Assembly: GCA_002499865.1 (NCBI GenBank)
Contig: DANL01000056.1
Location: 1-7,886 of the forward strand
DNA: 7,886 nt
Direction: 5' to 3'
From: Euryarchaeota archaeon UBA121
Lineage (GTDB): Archaea; Thermoplasmatota; Poseidoniia; Poseidoniales; Thalassarchaeaceae
Shown here: piece by piece, positions 1 through 5,975 of the stretch
How positions within the stretch are numbered: position 1 is the stretch's first letter
Layout: each line of letters begins with the position of its first letter
Made by a program: the position numbers and the translations under genes
The notes under the pieces: generated by a model
What the model saw: only the letters and a program-made list of their open reading frames with translations
Told to the model about the DNA's origin: nothing
The model's database searches: none

Positions 1-255
1 CTCAATCAGATTGGAACAGTCACTGAAACACTATTGGTCATATCAATGGCGAAGGCCGCTGGGTATGGCACTATCATCAGTCACCGTTCAGGCGAGACTG
101 CAGATTCCATTATCGCTGACATAGCAGTAGGTACAGACGCGGGGCAAATCAAGACCGGAGCACCAGCCAGAAGTGATAGAACATCAAAATATAACCAGCT
201 CCTCAGAATATCGGAGGAGTGCGAAACCTACTCCAAACTATTCCAACAGGGATAG
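1..255 (+). CDS. eno: Enolase (phosphopyruvate hydratase), C-terminal fragment
   Basis: Enolase interconverts 2-phosphoglycerate and phosphoenolpyruvate in the cytosol (glycolysis/gluconeogenesis). Only the last 84 residues are present; the reading frame is open from base 1, so the gene is cut by the window edge, not truncated in the genome. Visible hallmarks in order are NQIGTVTETL (residues 2-11, the strand just after one catalytic lysine), SHRSGET (27-33, the phosphate/substrate-binding Ser-His-Arg stretch), GQIKTG containing the second active-site lysine, and a KYNQLLRI tail that is near universal in the family. The end (TAG at 253-255) overlaps the end of the convergent deoxyhypusine synthase-like gene by 18 bp. 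The identification is very secure; only the C-terminal extension after the conserved helix is lineage-specific. Confidence 0.96.
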   Translation, partial: LNQIGTVTETLLVISMAKAAGYGTIISHRSGETADSIIADIAVGTDAGQIKTGAPARSDRTSKYNQLLRISEECETYSKLFQQG

Positions 256-1182
256 CAGTATTGGCAGAACTATTGTAGCGTCTGACTCGATAACGAATTT
301 TGGAGTAGAAACATCTAGCTTGTCCCAGCTGATTTTCTCATTGGGAGGGGCCCCCGAGTATCCCCCATAGGAAGGCCTCGACTCAGAAATCTGTCCAAAC
401 CACGCCCATCTAGGAACATCCAACCCAACATCCTGTCGAAGCATTGGAACCACCGAAATCGCAAAATCGCCCGCAATTCCTCCTCCTACCTGAAGGATCC
501 CAGTAGGAGAGTCATCCTCCCTGTACCAGTCCGCTAGGGCCTGCATGGCCTCCAAACCGCCCTTGATGATTGACGAGTCTTTGACAGTCCTGTCTAGTAC
601 TCTGGCCGCCAGGATGTTGCCAAGCGTTGAATCCTCCCATCCCGGGGTGAAAATAGGTAGATTGGCGTCAGCCGCGCAAGCCAACCAAGACTTCTCAGAA
701 TCTGTATCGAACTCCAAATCTCCATGAATAAGAAGGTCGTAAAGATACTCATGAGGGAACCTTCGATCACCAACCTCCGACGCATCCTGCCAAAGTGACA
801 TCAGACTCTCCTCAATTTCTCTGAACACGCCCTCAGGGAGGGCTACATCAGTTACCCTATTCATCCCTCTATCTCTCAGACGTTCTTCGTCCATAGCGCT
901 AAGTTGTCGCCAATCAAGTACCTCTTCATATTTTGAACGCGCTACTAGACTGAATATATCCTCTTCAAGATTAGCTCCAGTACAACATATGGCGTGAACC
1001 TTCTGTGCCTTTATTGCAGGTCCGAGACTCCTGCCGATTTGAGCCGTTGACATCGCTCCAGCCAAGGTCAATATCAGCCTCCCGCCTCCATCTAGAAACT
1101 CCTTCAGGGAGCTAGCACATCTTGACAGCTCTCCTGCATTGAAGTGGTGGAAATGCTCAGAAACGAAATCATCAATATCCAT
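238..1182 (-). CDS. dys: Deoxyhypusine synthase family protein (bacterial DHS-like clade)
   Basis: This 314-residue protein belongs to the NAD-dependent deoxyhypusine synthase family, which moves the aminobutyl group of spermidine to a lysine of translation factor IF5A; some relatives make homospermidine. Visible motifs are AGAMSTA (41-47, NAD-binding region), CTGANLEED (67-75), GMNRVTD (106-112), PGWEDSTLGN (180-189), GGGIAGDF (233-240) and NEKISWDK (281-288). The last contains the equivalents of human Glu323, Trp327 and the imine-forming Lys329 (here E282, W286, K288). The His-His pair that follows the Gly-rich motif in human DHS (His287/288) is absent, replaced by GDF. From memory of the family, PGWEDST and PNEKI-W-KL are signatures of bacterial DHS-like proteins rather than typical archaeal DHS. 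The ATG lies 11 bp after the speD stop, so the two genes are surely co-transcribed. Family membership is certain; that the substrate is aIF5A, rather than a diamine or polyamine, is inference. Confidence 0.9.
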   Translation of the reverse strand: MDIDDFVSEHFHHFNAGELSRCASSLKEFLDGGGRLILTLAGAMSTAQIGRSLGPAIKAQKVHAICCTGANLEEDIFSLVARSKYEEVLDWRQLSAMDEERLRDRGMNRVTDVALPEGVFREIEESLMSLWQDASEVGDRRFPHEYLYDLLIHGDLEFDTDSEKSWLACAADANLPIFTPGWEDSTLGNILAARVLDRTVKDSSIIKGGLEAMQALADWYREDDSPTGILQVGGGIAGDFAISVVPMLRQDVGLDVPRWAWFGQISESRPSYGGYSGAPPNEKISWDKLDVSTPKFVIESDATIVLPILLSLLE

Positions 1183-1193
1183 TGAATCACACT

Positions 1194-1568
1194 CTAAAAT
1201 CTACTGACTCTCTCCTTTCTCACTAAGGTGACGCCTTCTATCTCTGAAATCAAACCTTCATGGATCAGCTCCACAACATGCTCTGGGTCGTGAGGCCCGC
1301 AGGTGAAAACGTCAATCGCGAGCAAACCCTCCTCAGAGTAACAATGAGCGGTTACATGGCTCTCATCTATGAGCACAACTGCTGCAAACCCAGGCGGGCT
1401 CTCAGAGCCATCGAAAACCTCTACGTGCGAATGAACTTCCCTGATGCCCGATTCTCTCACACAATCTCTCATTAGGGACAACATCCAATCTCCCTCGTCT
1501 TTGCGTGGACAAGAGTAATTGAGGTAATCCAAGAAGATGTGGCTCCCTCGCGACTCCCCATCTTGCAT
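1194..1568 (-). CDS. speD: S-adenosylmethionine decarboxylase proenzyme (SpeD, prokaryotic class)
   Basis: SpeD decarboxylates S-adenosylmethionine to the aminopropyl donor used for spermidine synthesis. The protein is a small pyruvoyl-enzyme precursor of 124 residues, the usual length for the prokaryotic class. The self-cleavage site is visible as D-E-S-H (E69/S70, His72), where Ser becomes the pyruvoyl group. It is followed by AIDVFTCG (85-92), which carries the catalytic cysteine (C91). N-terminal HIFLDYLN fits the first strand of the family. I place the start at ATG 1568; a GTG two codons upstream (1574) is equally in frame. It lies 36 nt after the aminotransferase stop and 11 nt before the DHS-like gene. 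This pairing makes sense, because SpeD feeds spermidine synthesis and spermidine is the DHS substrate. No spermidine synthase (SpeE) is in the window. Confidence 0.94.
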   Translation of the reverse strand: MQDGESRGSHIFLDYLNYSCPRKDEGDWMLSLMRDCVRESGIREVHSHVEVFDGSESPPGFAAVVLIDESHVTAHCYSEEGLLAIDVFTCGPHDPEHVVELIHEGLISEIEGVTLVRKERVSRF

Positions 1569-1604
1569 AGCCACTCGTATAGATGTGGGATTTCAAACTC
1601 TCTA

Positions 1605-2735
1605 CTAGAGTAACCAAGACCTTAGTCTACTCAAGCCTTCATGTATGGCGTCTTCGTTAGTTGCATAAGATACTCTGATGAAACCCTCTCCACCTGTTAT
1701 CAGCGAGGCAGGAATTAACTGAACTCCGGCTTCTAGTGCACCATCTGCAAACTCAGTATCAGTCATCCCTGTCCCTGTAATATCAGCGAAGATGTAGAAA
1801 GCCCCCTCGGGTTCAATGACTCTGACTCCAGGTAGCTCTGATAGGCCGTCTTTCATTATCTTCCTCCTCTTCTTGTATTCTAAGTTGAATTCTTCTACGG
1901 AGCCATCGCAGCTCAACGCGACCCTAGCTGCTTCCATCATAAATGTAGGTACGTGAGATGCTGAGTTAGCTTGGCTTTTTATGGCCGCCTTAACGGCATT
2001 TGGTGGTCCTGTCAGAAAGCCGAGCCTCATCCCAGTCATCGCCCATGACTTTGACCATCCATTGACAACAATAGTTCTCTCCATGCCTCCTGGTAAAGAT
2101 GCTGGAGATACGTGAGGCCAATCAACCCAGACCATACGTGAGTAAATCTCATCAGATACGATCCACAAATCGTTTTCCACCGCGATTTCGAGAATCCCCT
2201 GGATCTCATCAGGTGTGAATACCGCACCCGTCGGGTTGCAAGGAGAATTGAGTAGAATCATTCTTGTCTTATCTGTTACAGCTTCACGTATAGCGTCTAA
2301 GTCGGGGTGGAAATTATCCTTCCTAACAGGTACATGGATTGGTTTGGCACCAATGAACTCCAGCATAGGCTCGTAAGATGCCCAAGAAGGTGCGAGCAGT
2401 ATCACTTCATCCCCCGGCATGGTAGTGATTAGGAAAGAGTATAGCATTGCTTGCTTAGCCCCGGGCGTAACTACTACGTCCTCAGCCGAGACCTCAATCT
2501 CATGGTGCTTCGATAGATAATCTGCAACCCCCTGACACAATTCCATAGATCCCGCTCCTCTGGTATACTTTGTATTGCCAGCCTCAAGCTCTCCAATAGC
2601 AACGTCTAGAATTTCCCTTGGAGTAGCAAAACCCGGTTCTCCAACTGTCCACCTCACTATCTCGGGTCCCGGTGGTTGGAGATATGGTGCGAAGCCAACA
2701 CCGAGCCCCTCGAACCTTGCAGAAATGTCTGGCAT
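1605..2735 (-). CDS. PLP-dependent class I/II aminotransferase (aspartate aminotransferase-like)
   Basis: This is a fold-type I PLP enzyme of the AAT I-beta/I-gamma type (Aminotran_1_2), probably acting on aspartate or another amino acid with 2-oxoglutarate. From ATG 2735 it is 376 residues, close to the family norm. Visible landmarks are VGEPGF (31-36), the NSPCNPTG loop (163-170), SDEIYSR (194-200, Asp that binds the PLP ring nitrogen), the Schiff-base lysine in NGWSKSWAMTGMRLG (K229), and GFIRVSYA near the end, whose Arg (354) binds the substrate carboxylate. The frame stays open upstream to a GTG at 2816. Those 27 extra residues (beginning LGTSPPLLK) look unlike the family and would put the start 4 bp from the tRNA gene, so I prefer ATG 2735. 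The gene heads the speD/DHS-like run. Exact substrate cannot be told from sequence alone. Confidence 0.9.
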   Translation of the reverse strand: MPDISARFEGLGVGFAPYLQPPGPEIVRWTVGEPGFATPREILDVAIGELEAGNTKYTRGAGSMELCQGVADYLSKHHEIEVSAEDVVVTPGAKQAMLYSFLITTMPGDEVILLAPSWASYEPMLEFIGAKPIHVPVRKDNFHPDLDAIREAVTDKTRMILLNSPCNPTGAVFTPDEIQGILEIAVENDLWIVSDEIYSRMVWVDWPHVSPASLPGGMERTIVVNGWSKSWAMTGMRLGFLTGPPNAVKAAIKSQANSASHVPTFMMEAARVALSCDGSVEEFNLEYKKRRKIMKDGLSELPGVRVIEPEGAFYIFADITGTGMTDTEFADGALEAGVQLIPASLITGGEGFIRVSYATNEDAIHEGLSRLRSWLL

Positions 2736-2819
2736 GTATCTCCGACTCGTAGGACGACCATGAAGGTATGCCGAATCTCGGATAGCCTTCAAGAGAGGAG
2801 GGGAGGTCCCGAGCACGCG

Positions 2820-2893
2820 GCACGGATGGCAGAGTAGCTATGCAAGGGATTGCAGATCCCTGGACCCGGGTGCAAATCCCGGTCCGTGCTCCA
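2820..2893 (+). tRNA. tRNA-Cys (anticodon GCA), CCA encoded
   Basis: A full cloverleaf can be drawn. The acceptor stem is 2820-2826 (GCACGGA) with 2883-2889 (TCCGTGC). The D stem is 2829-2831/2841-2843, with a G13-A22 mismatch like the A13-A22 of E. coli tRNA-Cys. The anticodon stem is 2845-2849/2857-2861, with loop 2850-2856 and anticodon GCA at 2852-2854. The variable loop is 4 nt, and the T stem is 2866-2870/2878-2882. The discriminator is U73 (2890), the main identity base for cysteinyl-tRNA synthetase, and CCA is genomic at 2891-2893. Two elbow bases are atypical: position 18 is A (2836) instead of G, and position 55 is G (2872) instead of U. G19 and C56 are normal. No intron is seen and no clear TATA box lies at the expected distance upstream. 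It converges on the membrane-protein gene ending at 2902. Confidence 0.93.
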
Positions 2894-2901
2894 ACTAATT
2901 A

Positions 2902-3930
2902 CTACATCATTACGTTAGCAGTGAAAACCAGTCCAACGATCAATGTCACAGTGATGACAAAGATATTGAAAGCGTTTGGAGTGAGCTCCTCCATCCCAGC
3001 TCCATAACCAGTCATACCGTCTTCAACTCCTTCATCCCTCATTCGGTAGTAGGCGAACAATACCAAAAGCATCGCAAGAGGCCCTGCAACACTGTCTAGA
3101 ACAGATTGATCTGAGACAGGTCTCGATATCTCTCCCACGTTGTCTACCAGTCCCATGTAAGTCGAAATTGTTGCTGTGATTAGGAAGAAAATCCCTGGAT
3201 GCAATATTGACCACTTTCCCTTTGCACCGTCCAAAACCACCATCGCAGTCCAGATGGTATAGACTAGGAATAGAGAACCACTTACGGCCACCGTGACCGT
3301 TGACGGAGCGCCCAGTCCAGCGTCAAGCATTTCCTGACTTGCCTCTCCTAGACCAAATGCCTCTATCCTATCTTCGGGCATTACAAGGGACATGAAGCTG
3401 TACCAAATCCCCATGACAACCACTAGCATCATAGCTACAAGTGATGGCTTGTCATCTATATTCAAACCCATCTTGAACTCAGAAATTCCATCGTCTACTT
3501 CGTCCTCAGCCTTCAATAGGAAGTAGGCCGCTATGTATATCGCAGTCGTTACAGGAGCAATGTATTTTGGAGTCGTTGAGGAGTCCAAGTCTCCCCAGTA
3601 AGCCCACATTGCCGCGGACATGACAACGAATCCAATAATCACTGGAATCATGATCTTCCACATCCCCTTCGCTCCCTCATTTAGAATTAGCATTGTGGAC
3701 ATGAACACGCCAAACATCAGTACCCCATTGAAAGCCGTTTCAGGACCTCCATTTCCGTAAGAAAGCATTCCAGCAGTGGTTTCATTGGTAAAACCAAGAG
3801 TGAAGCAACCGTCTCCCCCCGTTACATAACAATCAGCGAAGAGCATGAAATTCATCGAGTAAACAATTGTTACAAGGGCACTCACTATCAGACATATTTT
3901 TGCAGGCGTAGATTTAATCCTATCAAACAT
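2902..3930 (-). CDS. Nine-helix membrane protein with internal duplication, function unknown
   Basis: I do not recognise this 342-residue integral membrane protein. Hydrophobic helices fall at about 11-31, 67-84, 92-112, 122-139, 162-184, 211-233, 241-261, 278-295 and 319-341. The protein is a tandem duplication. The GAKGMW stretch between helices 2 and 3 (86-91) recurs as GAKGKW between helices 6 and 7 (235-240). An acidic DDG-type segment after helix 4 (142-152) recurs after helix 8 (299-309). Helices 1, 5 and 9 resemble one another, so the plan is 4+4+1. Only the first unit has a Cys pair (C34, C42) in the loop after helix 1, a possible disulfide outside the membrane. There is no signal peptide beyond the first helix and no catalytic or transporter signature. 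It starts at ATG 3930 with a well-placed TATA-like box, so it is probably transcribed alone. Confidence 0.85.
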   Translation of the reverse strand: MFDRIKSTPAKICLIVSALVTIVYSMNFMLFADCYVTGGDGCFTLGFTNETTAGMLSYGNGGPETAFNGVLMFGVFMSTMLILNEGAKGMWKIMIPVIIGFVVMSAAMWAYWGDLDSSTTPKYIAPVTTAIYIAAYFLLKAEDEVDDGISEFKMGLNIDDKPSLVAMMLVVVMGIWYSFMSLVMPEDRIEAFGLGEASQEMLDAGLGAPSTVTVAVSGSLFLVYTIWTAMVVLDGAKGKWSILHPGIFFLITATISTYMGLVDNVGEISRPVSDQSVLDSVAGPLAMLLVLFAYYRMRDEGVEDGMTGYGAGMEELTPNAFNIFVITVTLIVGLVFTANVMM

Positions 3931-3953
3931 TATTAAACCGTCCTAAGCAAGGC

Positions 3954-3966
3954 TAATAATCATAAT
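3954..3966 (-). promoter_or_regulatory. TATA-like box for the duplicated membrane protein
   Basis: On the minus strand ATTATGATTATTA ends exactly 23 nt before the ATG at 3930. With a transcription start about 25 nt downstream of an archaeal TATA box, this would give a leaderless mRNA, and no Shine-Dalgarno sequence precedes the ATG. The call rests on composition and spacing only. Confidence 0.5.
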
Positions 3967-3997
3967 GTTCGTTCAGATCTTTCAGATAATATTGTAA

Positions 3998-4429
3998 TTA
4001 TTTCCATTCCATGTCGTAATGCAAACCTATTCCTTCAATTTCAAAAACGTCAGATACTTCGACAAAACCACATCTCTTGTACATGGGAACTGCTCTTATT
4101 CTAGCATTACACCAAATCCCAGTACCCTGCTCAGAAGCATATTGCTGAAGCCTCTTTACGATTCGTGAACCGATTCCCCTGTTTCGAAAACTAGGGCTGA
4201 CTGCCATTCCCCTTATTCTGAATCTGCATCCCTCTCTTTCATCCGTCTGCAATGTTGAGCAACCAACAAGCTTACCCCCTTCATACGCACAAAGGAATCT
4301 AGTCCGTACATCTTCGTCTATGCCCGGATAATGCTCCGAACCCCTCGGAAGCCCCTCTCGAAGTACTTCGAATCTGAGGTCCAGATGCGCTCGATCTACC
4401 GACTCCTCCCAAACAAGCCCGTCCTTCAC
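3998..4429 (-). CDS. GNAT family N-acetyltransferase
   Basis: This is a GCN5-related acetyltransferase fold that transfers an acetyl group from acetyl-CoA to an amine; the acceptor is unknown. From the GTG at 4429 it is 143 residues, a usual single-domain length. Motif A is clear: GMAVSPSFRNRGIGSRIV (about residues 74-91), with the R-x-x-G-x-G pyrophosphate-binding loop. Motif B follows as MYKRCGF (about 116-122), the helix/strand pair with the typical Tyr. Preceding beta strands include FLCAYEGGKLVGCSTL. The frame is open upstream to a TTG at 4477, which would add 16 residues. I favour GTG 4429, because the first family strand begins there and a TATA-like box ends 23 nt upstream. It is divergent from the small membrane protein at 4502. 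It could be called an ElaA/YjbC-like general acetyltransferase, but no substrate assignment is justified. Confidence 0.88.
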   Translation of the reverse strand: MKDGLVWEESVDRAHLDLRFEVLREGLPRGSEHYPGIDEDVRTRFLCAYEGGKLVGCSTLQTDEREGCRFRIRGMAVSPSFRNRGIGSRIVKRLQQYASEQGTGIWCNARIRAVPMYKRCGFVEVSDVFEIEGIGLHYDMEWK

Positions 4430-4452
4430 GTCTATTGCAGGTGGCAATCCTG

Positions 4453-4461
4453 TAATACATT
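4453..4461 (-). promoter_or_regulatory. TATA-like box for the GNAT gene (possibly shared)
   Basis: Minus-strand AATGTATTA ends 23 nt before the GTG at 4429, the same spacing as the boxes ahead of the genes starting at 3930 and 7000. It supports 4429 over the upstream TTG 4477, which the box would lie within. The AT-rich patch around 4455-4467 is also the only promoter-like sequence upstream of the plus-strand gene at 4502, so it may serve both directions. Confidence 0.45.
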
Positions 4462-4501
4462 TGTTAGTCGCATTCAAGCGCAGGACCCTCTTCGATTTGT
4501 C

Positions 4502-4915
4502 GTGGATGAAGCCAAATTACCCAATTGGAAGACCCCTGCCATAGTCGGTGCCGTTATCCTCCTCAATGCTATCACTCTCAAACTCTCGACTCCCGGACCT
4601 TGGAAATCTGAGTCTTTCACTCTGGGGTTACTGGGTTCACTTTCCTTGGTCTTCCTATACGTCGCATGGTACAGATTCACCTTCAAGCGAAGAGGACTTA
4701 TTCCTTGGATCGATTTATGGGCCGAACCGAGAAAATCTGCTTATATCGTTCTGGCATCCTCAATAGGCGTTCTTTCTATGGCATGGTATACTGGAAACCA
4801 TATGCAGGAAATTCTACCTACGCCGACCGGGTTAGTAATGTCCCTAATCGGCTTCCTGATGCTGACTCAGTCCGTTTATGTCCTGCTCAGTGTAGGCCCT
4901 CTCGCTGAAGACTAG
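4502..4915 (+). CDS. Small four-helix membrane protein, function unknown
   Basis: I do not recognise this family. From GTG 4502 the product has 137 residues and four hydrophobic segments at about 11-29, 38-58, 78-96 and 107-131. A basic cluster follows helix 2 (FKRRG, 61-65) and a short loop with W/D/E/P/R residues separates helices 2 and 3. There are no cysteines, and no metal-binding or enzymatic motif. The frame stays open to ATG 4331, but that upstream part is antisense to the conserved GNAT sequence and contains unrelated hydrophilic residues, so it is almost certainly not translated. No ATG lies between the GNAT start and helix 1, hence the non-ATG start. Its stop interlocks with the stop of the convergent DHH gene (a shared CTAG at 4912-4915). 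Hydrophobic patterning makes a real gene likely; the start is uncertain. Confidence 0.65.
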   Translation: MDEAKLPNWKTPAIVGAVILLNAITLKLSTPGPWKSESFTLGLLGSLSLVFLYVAWYRFTFKRRGLIPWIDLWAEPRKSAYIVLASSIGVLSMAWYTGNHMQEILPTPTGLVMSLIGFLMLTQSVYVLLSVGPLAED

Positions 4916-5889
4916 CGTTCAGACCATAATCTGAGCCACTCTGAAATGTTCTCCTGAACATCCTCCTCGGTCACTTTACGATCAGATACCCTGCCTCCTT
5001 CGAGTGGTTTGATTCTGCATCCACATGCATTTGCATGCCCCCCTCCATCGGGGTCGAAACGTGTAGCCAGTCCGGTCAAGTCATAAATTCCCCCTTCTCT
5101 GTGAAGAAATGAATTCGTGTAAAACGACGCTGAGACAGGATATCCAGTATCATCGCCGAACGATGCCCCTATGTCGCCATGGATGACAATACAAGCATCA
5201 CAAGTGTCACCAGCGAATGCTGTGACGTGATAGCCGTTTGAACGCATTCCTAATCCATCTAGCCTTGCTATGGCGATTCTATCTATCACTATAGTACTCT
5301 CAGCGATTATCCCAGTCAGCTTCTCCCGCTCACGCTTCCTCTCCTGAAGCTTCCTAGAAATAAGCGGCATTTTCAGAATCTGGTCAATTTCATCCCCTCT
5401 CTGTAGTCCCTCCAGTACCGCCATCGCAGTACCCTCACTTACGTCGATAACTCTTCCCAACCAAACTGCAGGGTTATCTGAAAGGTACTCATCTCTGGTC
5501 ACCCCCCCGCCGTCCAGCTTATCCACCCAGACCAATAGATCGTCTAGATCTGACAAATCAACCCTATTCTTTAGCAAATCATGAGCAATCCTAGCCGCTG
5601 ATGGAGTCGCTCTCCAAACAGATATCACACCATTCTCATCTCCGACCGGCTTGTTTGACTGATGATGATCGATGCTCAGTCCACAGTCTGGATGCCTGGG
5701 CAAGTCGCAAACCGCTGTATTCCTGTCCATCAGATGATCCATCAATCCTGCACGCAACTCCCCAGGATGTCCAAAAACCACCTCTGAATCAGGCCACCAT
5801 CTTCTGAGTATCGATGCTGTAACCACGCCATCCAAATCACTATCAGTTACTATTCTGCGTATATCCATCGACAACGGATCTATCTCCAT
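4912..5889 (-). CDS. DHH/DHHA1 family phosphoesterase
   Basis: This 325-residue protein has the two-domain DHH plus DHHA1 layout of metal-dependent phosphoesterases. DHH motifs are seen in order: DSDLDG (16-21, motif I), CDLP (61-64, motif II Asp), IDHHQSN (73-79, the name-giving motif III) and WVDKLD (121-126, motif IV Asp). Together they ligate two Mn/Mg ions. The C-terminal DHHA1 domain ends in GGGHANACG (282-290), the substrate-binding glycine-rich loop. A charged helix at about 178-192 (SRKLQERKREREK) links the domains. Family members degrade nanoRNA/pAp, cyclic dinucleotides or single-stranded DNA. At this length it is shorter than archaeal RecJ/GAN nucleases (roughly 450+ residues), so a small-oligonucleotide or nucleotide phosphatase is likelier. 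An alternative start is Met8 (5868). It is divergent from the Nudix gene, another nucleotide-hydrolase family, though that pairing may be chance. Confidence 0.9.
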   Translation of the reverse strand: MEIDPLSMDIRRIVTDSDLDGVVTASILRRWWPDSEVVFGHPGELRAGLMDHLMDRNTAVCDLPRHPDCGLSIDHHQSNKPVGDENGVISVWRATPSAARIAHDLLKNRVDLSDLDDLLVWVDKLDGGGVTRDEYLSDNPAVWLGRVIDVSEGTAMAVLEGLQRGDEIDQILKMPLISRKLQERKREREKLTGIIAESTIVIDRIAIARLDGLGMRSNGYHVTAFAGDTCDACIVIHGDIGASFGDDTGYPVSASFYTNSFLHREGGIYDLTGLATRFDPDGGGHANACGCRIKPLEGGRVSDRKVTEEDVQENISEWLRLWSER

Positions 5890-5928
5890 GAAAATCTCTG
5901 GGAAACTATCTACTCAAAGGTGCTTTTG

Positions 5929-5942
5929 GTCATTTCAATGAC
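5929..5942. promoter_or_regulatory. 14-bp perfect palindrome between divergent DHH and Nudix genes (possible operator)
   Basis: GTCATT-TC-AATGAC is a perfect inverted repeat with 6-nt arms; allowing one mismatch the arms extend to nine (TTG...TAA). It lies in the 86-bp divergent spacer, directly upstream of the TATA-like patch of the Nudix gene. A dimeric regulator or a chance repeat are both possible; the short spacer argues against a hairpin terminator. Confidence 0.35.
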
Positions 5943-5952
5943 TAATGTTTTG
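5940..5952 (+). promoter_or_regulatory. Weak TATA-like region for the Nudix gene
   Basis: GACTAATGTTTTG ends 23 nt before the ATG at 5976, matching the spacing seen ahead of other genes in the window. The base match to an archaeal TATA box is only fair, and its left end overlaps the palindrome at 5929-5942. Confidence 0.3.
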
Positions 5953-5975
5953 ACCCCGATGCCCGTACTGCGCTC

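Noticed and set aside
2736..2816. GTG 2816 as the aminotransferase start
   Set aside because: The 27 added residues do not resemble the family N-terminus, and the start would abut the tRNA with no space for a promoter; ATG 2735 gives a normal length. Kept as an open question in the findings.
2894..2901. Possible transcription terminator between tRNA-Cys and the membrane-protein gene
   Set aside because: The eight bases hold only a short mixed A/T stretch, with no T-run or hairpin.
4430..4477. TTG 4477 as the GNAT start
   Set aside because: The TATA-like box at 4453-4461 would lie inside the gene, and the added residues precede the first conserved strand; GTG 4429 fits better, though TTG 4477 is not excluded.
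4331..4501. N-terminal extension of the small membrane protein frame from ATG 4331
   Set aside because: It is antisense to conserved GNAT coding sequence, has no membrane or domain character, and the four-helix part stands alone from GTG 4502.
4474..4686. Minus-strand open frame of 70 codons opposite the small membrane protein
   Set aside because: No recognisable domain, and it lies opposite a clearly hydrophobic patterned frame; it looks like an antisense shadow.
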